Shown: piece after piece, positions 46,684 through 58,600 of the stretch
Layout of the letters: each line of letters opens with the position of its first letter
How positions within the stretch are numbered: position 1 is the stretch's first letter
Virus record (IMG/VR): IMGVR_UViG_3300023174_004605
Coordinates: 31,737 to 95,736 of that record
From: a virus
DNA length: 64,000 bases
Reading direction: 5' to 3' (one strand)
Position numbers and translations under genes: made by a program
Notes under the pieces: generated by a model
The model's database searches: none
Told to the model about the DNA's origin: nothing
Seen by the model: the letters and a program-made list of their open reading frames with translations, nothing else

Positions 46684-49600
46684 TTATTGACCCCGTAAAA
46701 ACCTTGCACACTGAGTATCCGTTTCGCTCAGTGGCCGATCAGGGGTAGCCAAGTTATACCAAGTATGGGCTCTGCGCACCAAGATAAGAACTTCTACTCC
46801 TTGCGGTGGGGCTGTATCAAACACCACAGTCACAGGACTTGGGTTTGTTATTGTGTAACCAGTTTGCACACGTTCGCCGCCCACATACACTTCTACACTT
46901 TCGTCACGCACAGTGCTGTCTTCTTGACTGATATCAATGTCTTGGGCTACAAAAGTTGTTGTAATGCCATCACCTTGATTCTCGCCGGGTACCAATGGAT
47001 TTGTGATGTTTGATACGATGTAATTTTGGCAAGACGCTGGCATGAGATTTCCACGGCCCATGTCATAGACCAAGGCATCTAGCTCATGGCTGGTAATAGC
47101 TGTGCCAGCTGTTCCACGCAACAGACTGCTAATCGTGTTGTTGACAGTGTCTCTGTCACGATACAAGATACGTTCACCATCTATCATAACCACTCCCCAG
47201 GTATTGGCAGCAAAGGCTCCTGAAGTCACAGACCAGTAAGTTGGGTTAGTGGGCAGATTTCCCACAGTCATGGACAAGGCCACATAAAAGCCTCCATTGT
47301 AAATGACCACATCACCAGAGTTGTAAACAAAGTTAATATTGAACTGTGCTGCCAGGCCTGGTTCAGGCAAGACACTGGCATCATCTACGTATATGACGTT
47401 GTCGGTGGCGCTGAGAGGTTGTGCCAATATAGTGGTAGTTGATGGAGTTATGCGATAGGTGGCCTGTACTCCACGCATATCTTGGAATATGCGGAATGCG
47501 ATTGGAGGTGGCACTACACTGTTGGTAAAGCTGGTCACTGCCAGCACTGCACTGGCACCAATGGTTGGACCAGATAGGGTTATTTCAGAACCCTGGGTGG
47601 TAAAATCAATGCCATTGAATAACCATGATCCATCTAAGCTAACCAGCAACCTTTCTGGATTGGCTATAAGGCGTCCAAGGTCAAAGGTATTGTTGTTGTT
47701 GATGCTAGGACCGACAAAAACTTGTGTAACAAGCCCTTGTTCTGAAGTATCATTCCAGGTTGTTAGAGTTATTATGTCTCCGGGATTAGGAACATATCCG
47801 GCTTCAAAAGTAATGGTGTCTGCTCCGGGTCCTGTGATCCTATAATCTGCATTGGTGGACACACTCAACAAGATCTGAGCTCCGGGTTCCGGCGCTGTTG
47901 TGAATGTGATGGTGCGATACAGGCTACTGCCATCCCAAGGATCAACCACAAACTGATCTCCCAACACCAGTTTGACGTTGTCAACATAAACCAAAACATC
48001 GTTATCAGACATCACAGCTGGGTTGTACCCATTGTTGTTGGGCAATTCAAAAGTGAGTGTGGTACCATCACCAGTGGCACGAACTCCAGAATATGGTCTG
48101 CTTCGTAGCCCATTGACTGTTATGACAAGATTGACCTGATTGGTGCCAGGACCGGCATAGGTCACTGGATAACTGATACTGCCATCGGCTGTGATATTTG
48201 GTTGGAATACCGGCAAGCACCAGCTGTGGGTTGGTCCGACATTGGCATATCCAAACACAGCTAAGTTGATGCGATCTGTGGATCCGTATGTGGCTGTAAA
48301 CGACACTGTGGTTGACTGTGTTCCACTGGCTGCATAGGTATAATCTACATCAGGTTCTAGTCTGATTTCACCGTTGTAGATTAAAAATTCCGAAATCAGA
48401 CTGATCGAAAATGGCACGGTGATCGTATCGCCAATCAGGTTGCCTAGGTAAGTGTTTAGATACAGTTGATTGCCGCCGCCTACACCAGTCACATAAATCA
48501 CCAAGACATCGCCAGCGTCTTCGGTAGCTCCTGCTGTGAGTGTGTAGTTGACCCAGTCGTAGCTGGAGGGTTCTATAGAGATGCCTTTGGTGGCATTGAA
48601 TGCCACCACTGTAAACGGATTTGGTAATACATTGGCAAAACTCAGCACAGGATTGGCTGGATCGTAGACATATCTAATAGAATTAGCCGGGAATCCATGT
48701 CCTGCACCATTATAATCGCTGCCAGGAGTGGTATAAACACGGAAATCCAAGGTATCAAATTCACTGCCGGGTACTAGTTCTTCGGGCGCATAGCTACTGA
48801 ATACGTCTATGTACCCGCCGCCATCAACATTGATATCCGTGGGTCTAGTACCCAAGAATTCATCTGTGTAGGAACTGCTGTAAAAAGCGTCTAATAGTCC
48901 TAGATCATAGGTTGGAAACCCTTCAGGGCTGATTGTAAGATTATCAAAGGGATTGATGTCATAGTTGCCCACATCGTATCCAGTATTGAACTCAAAGCCT
49001 AGACCATAAACCTGCACTCCAGGATAATCTAATCCGTCGATCAACAAGGGCAAATTGCGCCCAGGCATGTTGGCGCCGGGCAAGTAAAAACCTTGCGTGC
49101 GGTTAACGCCGCTGAGAGAGCTGGCTTCGACTTCGGTCCAGTCTTCAAGTATAAAGGAATCATAAAATGTAACAGTTGCTGGACCAAATGACACCAATAG
49201 AGCTTGACTCAGTGTCACTGATGTTCCAGCAGGATTATATTCCGTGACCAAGGTGCCCAAAGGTATACCCACTCCCACAACAATGGTACCATTCACCAGT
49301 GGTAAATTTGAAGGCACAGTCATTGTGAATGACCCGGCCTGGCCACTGGCTGCTACTGACACCGGTGGATTGGAGATTGTTGCGGTTGCTTGCCATACTC
49401 GATCAGTGTATCGAACTTGAGTTCCAGCTGGATATGATGCTACCAAATAACTCCAGTCAGTGATTGTGCTCTTATATTCATAACGGTCATACTTGATGAC
49501 CATGTTCATGTTGCGTACCAAGTTATTTCCCATAACGGCAATAGCGTTGGCTCCTGTGCCTCCTCCTCCAGTGAGTGTTATCGACACAGTGCTGTTGTAG

Positions 49601-52600
49601 CCAGAACCTGGCTCGATAATTTCTACTGCAATAACTCGTCCAGCTGAATTGATAACTGCTACTCCGGAAGCGGATTTGCCAACGTAGGTCAATACAGTTG
49701 TGCCGTTTTCTTGGCTGCCGGATATAAAACGTGGTGCAGCAACGCCAGACGTGCCGGATTGTGCTACCAAGTATAAGTTGCCAAAGTAAAATATTTGTTG
49801 ACCTTGAGCGTAAAGAGTTGATGCCTCCCAAGGTGTGCCTATGGTCACGTCGGGTTCACTGCTGTAGTTTTGGCCACTGTTGACTATGCGTACTGATTCC
49901 ACGCTTAACAAATAGTTGTTGAACCATTCGCTCCAGGGTGATATATTCCAAATTTCAGCATCAGCGGGTGTGTCTGCGATGTCGCTGGCAGTTCCAGTAC
50001 CCTTGGCTGTGCTCTTGGTATAGGGCAATAATATAGGGCTTACATACTGTGGAATTTCCAGTGCAGTATTATAGTAGCTGGGATTGTCAAAGTCAGTGAC
50101 AGCACCTGGATAGATGTCTTGTCCGTTATAGGCCAAGTTAAATTGTTTGACTTGCACATGATAAGGCTTGACTTCTTGCAAATAATCCAACACAAAGGTT
50201 TGGTTGTCTTGACGATAAATTTGGAATGGCAACAGTTCACGTATGTCATGCCGCACATCAATAAGGCTGGTCTTGTTCAACCAGTCTGGAGCTGATTCTT
50301 CAGTCAGGATATATTCAAACATCAAAGTCAAAAGTCTGTTGCGATAGATAGCCAAATCATCTATAAACAATTCTTGGTTGATGGCTTGTATAATACGACG
50401 AGTCTCTGTTACTGGTTCTTGATCATAGTAAGTGGCATCAAACACTTCCACATCAAACCCAAAGCGACCCAGGGCATAATCCCATAATTCTGCTTTGAAT
50501 TCTATAGTGCCGTCCTGTAGAGCCACACGGTCCCAGCCAGTGACCGTGCGCACATATATTTCAAATTTATTCTGTGCATTGGCCGTGACTTTGACACTGC
50601 TGCCTACTGCTACTGTGGTCAAAGAAGCCAGACTAGCATAGTTTGGAACTTCTGCCACTGGCACAGTGTTGGGATTGTAACCCAGCTGATACCAATCTAT
50701 GTGTTGCCAATAGTTTCTGGTGTCGTAGGTTTGTACCCTAGATAATTGAGTGGTTCGCGGAGCATCTATGGCTGCTGATTCAAGCACAACGGTATATATG
50801 GTCCAGGCACCGTTGTTGGCGCTGTCACTCAACACCAAATAATTATAGCCCAATGGTACTGCATATAAATTCTGATAGCCGAGTTCTTCAATGTTGTTGA
50901 CTATCTTGTTATACACTTGCTCAGATGGTGCCGGAACTGGTTCACGAGAATTAAGTAAAGTGAATCGGCGCAGTTCGATTATAGGCAGGTATTTTAGTAT
51001 TTCATTTGCACGTGTGAGATAATTTTGCAAGGCCAAGAAACGATTCACAAACATGCTTTGGCGTGGTACAAATTGCACGCCATATCGTTCGGGCGGACTC
51101 AAGAACGGATCTGGAACCTGTGCTCCGCTGGTATCGTAACCGCAGAAACTGTCCTGTAGTTTTCTATATAAATTTGCAGACAAAAAACTTTCAGGTTTGT
51201 CTTGCGCAATTAGCTGGTATTCACTATGGACATTTGCATCTGATAACTCCTGTTCAAAATCTATATGCAATATGGTGTCAAAAGCCGACAAGTATTGTAG
51301 ACCATTGTAGATAGCCACGGTGCTGGCATCCAGTGCTGCCAAATATGGTATACCGCTGCTTCTGGGATCTTCAATGTAGCGAGCTATGCCCGTGGTGCTG
51401 AGTGTTTTACCGGCATTGGTGTCGATGGTTGTTAGTCCGGTTACCCAGAAATAATACACTGTTTCAAAGGTGCCTACATTGGTCAAATTGGTCTTGATGG
51501 TATAGCTGACAGTGTCAAATGGAATACCAGGACCAGTGTAGCTGGCTGGTGGCACTGAGCTGGCCGTCCACTGATAGATCTCAACACGACTTCCAGGGAA
51601 CACCTGTCCCCAGCGCCGGCTGGCATAAACGATGTCATCTTGATTGGGGTCAATAAATCGCACTGAATCAGTATTCCACCAAATTTCCCCAACTCGATCT
51701 CCGGCCCAGAAATTGCCATAGTTGTTGACCGGGCCAAAGTTATATTGTGCAGGATCTATGGCTCCAATGAAATCTATATTTTGTTTGGCTGCTCCCAAGA
51801 TCTTGCCTTGCAAAGGATCAAAGAAATCAAAGAAATATGTTTCTGTGCTTTCTAATTTGTTGAACATGTAAACACTGTTCAACAAACGCACATCTACCAC
51901 TGGTCGCTGTTGCCGCAGGACTTTCCAGGCTGGTTCACGATTGGCGTTGTTGAATTCACTCACACGACCATAGTCACCGGTGCTGTCACCAAGATCATAG
52001 CCTGGACTACCTATCAATAGTTTGCCATTGGTATAATTGACTGCTGTGCCCCAAAGATCCAATGGTCTAATCAAGGTGTCAAACACTTGTTGACCAAACA
52101 CAAACTTACCAGGGTTGGTCACAGTATCTGTTGAGCTTGGCAGGTAATCGTATGTATAAACCACACCACTCTGTAACACAGGGTTGAAGAAAGTAGTGCT
52201 TCGGTCATCAAAGTATGTGGTTCCGTTGTCAAAAGTTTCTGGCTGGTATAAATTACCACCTGGCGCACCCACTACTAAGGTCGAGGCCGACGAGTCTATG
52301 TTTACTGCGGCACCAAAATTGGCATTGGCCACTGGGTTTGGACTGGTTATAGTTTGTGTATAAGCAAAAAGTTCCAGGCCTAGATCTGCATAGGCTGTGC
52401 CGGTGGTGCCTGGCAATACAGTCAATCGATTGAATTCATCTGCGGCTTCCACATTGACCACACTGATGGTCAACCGACCGTCACTGGCCGTGGCAGTTAC
52501 GTTGGGTATACCTTCTGCTACTATGGCAGCCGCCAGGCCCTCTACAGTGTTGTTGGGAGAATTGGGCACAGCGACTGGCATGTTGTTAATGTGTATAGTG

Positions 52601-55600
52601 TCTCCAAAAGTCAAGGTAGGATTGACAGTGGTAGAAGTGATGGTACCGTACACTCGCGCTTGGTTCACGTTGCGTTGAACTGAACCTGCTCCGACCAACA
52701 CAGTTCCGTCCACAGGAGCACCGGTATAGATGCTACAGTTATTTGGACACACATCAACGGTAGCGCCAAACTGTGATTCGTCAAAAGGAGCATTGGCTGT
52801 GATTTTTTGCACCTGAGTGAAAATATTGCTTTCCAGTTCCAGGATATCGCCCACAGACGTTGTCACATTCAAGATTACCTGATTACCGCTAACAGAAAAT
52901 TCGCCATTGATGTATTGAGCACTGTTGGTAAGATATTGATTGTTTAATAAAACTGCCACGGGTTCCTGGAATCCTACAGGCAATGTGTAGTTTGTCTGCG
53001 CAGTATTGTCAACGATAAAACGTTGCACACTGCGATCAAACACATATGTTGCACCAGCACGCGGATGATCTATATCTGCACTGTCGTTGCTGGCTCCAAT
53101 AATGACCTGGCGGCCATCGGTGGTGGTTTTGATCCGGCTGCCAAATCTAGCTGTGGGATCCAATCCTGCAACTGAGACAGTGTCAATAAATTGCCAATAA
53201 GTTCTTGCTAGTATTTTTATTAGGTCACCGCTGTCTGGTGCAACTGTGAAGACCAAGTCTGATCCAGAAAGTGTGTAGTCCAGCAAGGGTCTCTGTATGA
53301 CATCGTTGACATACACAGAGAAACTGTAAATATTTGTAACAGTGTATAGGTTGCTTTGCAGAGCATAAACTGTGGTGCTGCCATCACCGGTAAAATCTTG
53401 TTCAATTTTTCTAGTAATGATCAACCTGTTGTCCGCAGGTGGCGTAGAAGCCAACGTCACAGTGGTGCCTGCCACAGCATAATCTACTCCCTGAGTCAAC
53501 AGTTGATTGTTCAACACCACAGCCAGTTGATCAGAATTGTTGAATTCGATTAGTCCTGCTAAATTATAAACTTCAAAAATTCCTGTGGTTGTAAATTCCA
53601 CCATCTGTGTAGGCTGATCTACTCGCCCATAGGCATACACTTTGTTTTTTCCAGGTGCTGCCACATACATCCAACGTTCGTCGGCACTGATGGTGACAGC
53701 ATAACCAAATTCGGCACCTGTGAAATCCCCGTCAGGTGAACGCAATAGTTGTGTTTGTTGAAACGCAGAACTGGCTGAATCTCGAAATATGGTCACAGCA
53801 TAGCCTTGATTGCTGTTGCTGGCACTGGCACCTGCTATGGCCCAGTTTTGATGACCTATCTGCAGATCATTACCGTAGCCTTGTGTGCCAGTGGCACCTA
53901 ACAAAATGATAGGACTCTGGGCATACAGATTTTCAGTATCTCTTAGATAAGGAAACAGGCCACCGGTTCCGCCGTTGTAACTTGGAGCCCCTACCAAGGC
54001 CATGATGTTTTGCGAACCCTGCGAAATGCTGGTGCCATAATCAGACTGGCTTTCAACAGGTTCTACGGGAGTGAGTATCAGTCCCGATTTAAACGGATTG
54101 GTTTTTTCAATGACTTCCCATAGTCCAGCACCATTGTTGTCTACCCAGACCCTGGCACCAGGAATAAGATCATTGGCATAAGGTAAATTTAACACATCAC
54201 TGGCCTGAGGCACTCGCACTGTTTGGAACCTAAATGCTATGCCGACTCCGGCAATGGAGCCTGCAATATCCAAGGCTATCACAATGGATCTTGGATTGGG
54301 CACAGATAATACTCGATAGATACCATCCACAGCTGGATCAAAATATCTGATTACAACTATGTCATCAACGGTTAGTTCTATGCCCTGAGTGAATTGTATG
54401 ATTGCGGTGCCATTGAGATTTGACACAGCAGATTCAATGAACCCAGGCACTGCGTCACTTCTATACACATTCCAGTCGTAGCGATTGCTCTTGGCTGCCC
54501 AGACCGTGGTGCCAATACCAATGGTATCCAACACACCTGGAGCCAGACCCAGCTGACCCTCTAAGCTGAACACCGTGACATCCACGTCATCAAGATTCAC
54601 ATATCCTGCACTGGGCAAAGCTGTATCAGTGACCTGGACAGTGGTCGTTGGGAAAATTACCGGACTTGTGACATTATAACTTTCACGCCATAAATTTTGG
54701 TAGAGTATGGATTGATCGGCTATACTGGTCTGTTGCGGAGCAATGATCTGTACAGTGCTGGGGTTGGATTGCAACTGGGCTTCATTGAGTCGCATCTCAA
54801 TGAATCTACGATTGGCTGTGGCTCCATACAGGCCACGCAGTATGGCCCAATTTTCAAATATCTGATACTGTGCGACTTCCTTGTTGAGATCGGCATTGGC
54901 CAACAGTCTCACACTTTGTATGGTTCCTTTGTCTTTGATGAATTGTTGATAAACATTGACTTGACTGACGTCATCTAAATTCAAATCTGTCATGTATTGA
55001 CGTGGTCTGAATCCTATTAGGCCATAAGCAAACAAGTCTTGTTCAATTTCCAAATTGGCCTGGTTTACAGCATAGGTTGTGGCCAACTGATCGGCCTGAT
55101 TGGCTATGTTCTGCAACATGCCACGTTGTATCTTGGTATAATCACTTTGTGTCCAATCACTGCGTCGGAATTCAGCAGCTGGCTGGACAATGTTCAATGC
55201 AGAATAGTAACTGTTTTTGTAAAGAACAATCTCGCCTTTGGTGTATTTTTTATAAGGTTGCCATTGTTGAACCGTGGCATCGTTATTGTAGATAAAGCCT
55301 TGTGCATCTAGTTGTCCGTTCCAATCGGCACTGACTGTGGCTATAACATTGACACGACTTTGTCTTGCACCAGTGGCTGGATCGTAGATCAAGTCATTGA
55401 ATATGCTGACATTGTCCAAGACTACCATGCTTTCATAGCTGGTATAGCGCAGGTCTATGTAACTTATGGTTTGTGCGCTGAGGCTATTGACTTTGAAAAT
55501 ATTTTCAAAACGGTCTACCACTAGATCGCGTGTGGGTATAGTTGTCCTGTTTTGGTCAAGGATTAAATTTTCAGGAGTTTGCGCCACTATAGAATCTATC

Positions 55601-58600
55601 ACAGCTTCCGCCTTGACAGCGGTCAAACTAGTAGCTGTGGGATTTAGATTAATCACACTGCCTACTGCCCAGCCCTGATTGGTCCAGTATAAAAATTCTT
55701 GGGCCATTTGATCCCAATTTAGGGCGTAGCCATTTTCACGATCGTCGAAAACTATGCCTTGACTTTCCAGCAGGGCACCGTAGCTGAGCAAGAAATCACA
55801 AACCACTGTGGGATTGGTAAACACATATCCATAAGGTATCTGCACTACATCTTGATAGTAGGTGCTGGGCACCTGCACTGTGGTGCCTCCGGCAGATATG
55901 ATTTTCGTTGGACCGGCGGTACGACTGGCCAAGATTTCAAAGTATGGATTGGTTATGCTGTAACCAAAAACTGCCCATCCATCCTCGACCACTTGCACTA
56001 TGACTGAACTATAGACCACACGATCAAAAGGTTGATTTTTGTATACCAGGAGATTGTAACTTTCGTCTGGCAACAACAAACTACTGTTCAAACTTTCAGG
56101 ACTGCTTCGTTCGGTGAATATCTTGAGATATTGTTTGTCTGTGAATGCACCCATCCTGTAGCACAGTCTTACATCAAGCAAGGATAGATCTTCTGTTAGC
56201 TTGACCGTGGAATCCTGTCCAAGTTGTTGATTGTAATCAATGATCCAGTCTATGTAACTGGCCTTGCTGGTTCCGTTTCCATACACTTCTACACCATTGG
56301 CATCCAAACGATAACGCTGGTTATAAAGATATTGTCCTAAATCCGCGTCATATTTGTAAAGATCTCTGTCGGCAAACAGGCTGAAAAACTCTGCTGGCCG
56401 GGTCAAGGCCAACAAGCGCATGACCGCAAATGGATAACTGGAACTGCTCCTCCAGGAATACTCCACTGGCCCTTCATCGCCAAACACCCAACTCTTCTGG
56501 AATTGGCTTGAATCATACAAGCCGACCACGCTGTAGAACGGACTCAGCAGTTGTCCTTCACTGTCAACAGGTATAACTTGTTGCAGTCCGGGTCTAGCAT
56601 AGCGAGGTTTGAAGTATTCTCCCGCAGGATCTGCCACTCGGCCTACTGATAGATCATCCCACAGAACCAAGTTGCCTGAAGTATACGGTGCTGGGCCATA
56701 TTGGTCTTCCCACCAGGTGGGTTTTTCACTGAAACCCAACATCTCCCATGGTGTGGTGTGCGGTGTAGGAGTGTCGTAGAAATATTGATAGATACCACGC
56801 CAGGCTCCTACTGGTAAAGGTGTTTCTGTAGAAGCACTGGATGAACTGATCCTGTTGCCACAGGCGCTGTAGTTCCAGGTAAATTGATTGGCAGGATTGT
56901 AATCTTGTGCGGTATAGGCTAACTTGTTCCAGCCAACCCAGCTCAAGAAACTGGGTGCCAGGATCTGATTGACCTCGCTGAGGCTGTAATCAGTGGTCCT
57001 AAACTGCCCAGGAACCACATCAACTATGCTGAGTGGAATTGGTGATTTGATCTTGAGATTGTTGAAGATTCTGGTTTCAAATTCTAGCAACAGTTGGTCT
57101 CGGAAATCGCCAAATGCAACAGTTTTACTGCCGTCATGCCCTTGTATGATCAAGGTAGGATTGGTATAAGTTGCATCTAGATAAATTCTGGGCCGAAACG
57201 CTGGATACAGTCCTAATTTTGTTGGTGTGTTGGGCACAAAAGTGCCATAGGTGGTGGCATATTCTTGTATGACAATTACGTCTCCTACACTAAGAGGAAT
57301 GGTGACAGTTAGTGTAGGACCGTCGGTGCTGACCACATAGTCATAGCCAGCCTGCAAGATCACATCATTTACATAGACCAACACACTCTGATAGTTGCTA
57401 CTGGTAAAGTTGTAAGTTGTGTTGAGGTTGAATACAGGTGTGGATATAGGCGAATATGTCACTGTTTGTTCAGTGTAAACCGCGTTGGCTGGCAACATGT
57501 CTGTCCAGTAGAAAGGACTCAGTTGTGTGCGTCCAGCCACCAAGCCGGTGACAATGGCTGTGACCATGTCTGGTATGGTGTAATTGGTATAGTCATTGGT
57601 TACAGCTGCATTCAAAAACTGTGTTTTATATTGCTCATATTCGCGGCCGTTGTAAGCCAAGGAATTAAAAATATTGTATTGGGCTGATCGCATGAAGTAG
57701 CCAGCCAAGGTCATGGGACTGCTGTTTTGTATGATACTGGTACCGTAGGGTATGATATCGCCTAGGTCTCGTGAGTTGTTGTTGCCGTTGATCGGGCCCA
57801 CTAGATCCAACAAGTTTTGGCAGATGGATTCATAGTGAGTGCGTGCTGTGCCCAAGGTAAAATAAGGACTGTTGACGTTTAAGGGATTGTTTTCAAGATT
57901 GATAGGAACTTGATAAAACGCCACTTTGCTGGCTTGATCACTGAGCACGTTGACTTCGATTAGGTCACCGTCGGCAAAGGCTGCTCTGTCGTTGTAAGTG
58001 GTCTGCAAAAAGGTAATAGTTGTGCTGTCTGCTGTTGTTGTCACAGTATATTTGTAGGGTTCTTGGAACTGGCTACCTACATATAACTGCACACTGGGCA
58101 CAACATCGTCGGGCAACACTGCCACATCAAGTTGCAAAGGTCTTCCGTCATAGCTGAATTGGAATTGTTGTCGGCTTCGGCTAGGAACTGCGGCTGTTTG
58201 CCACCCTAGTTCACGTTGGTAATCCACACGATTGCTGTATTGGCGCACAAAACCATCACTTACAGATTTGGTATAGCTGACACTGTCTTTGGTATAGATG
58301 AATGTGTCGGTGTAAAGATTGTTATCAAATACAATGTCACCAATATTGGTCAAGCTCAAATAACGCAACGGAAATCCCAACACCGGATCATTGCCTCCGC
58401 TGGCCTGAGCGTAGGAAAACAATTTACTGCCTTCAAAATTGCTGCTGGGATATTTGATCTTGTTTGAAAAACTAAATCCATCTTGATCATACACATCAAA
58501 AAGAGGTGGTTGATTTACAGCAGTTTTTTGTTGTGCAGGAATCCAATCCACTCCATCAAACCAAAAACTCTTTCCTTGTTGTGTAAGACCACTGAGGACC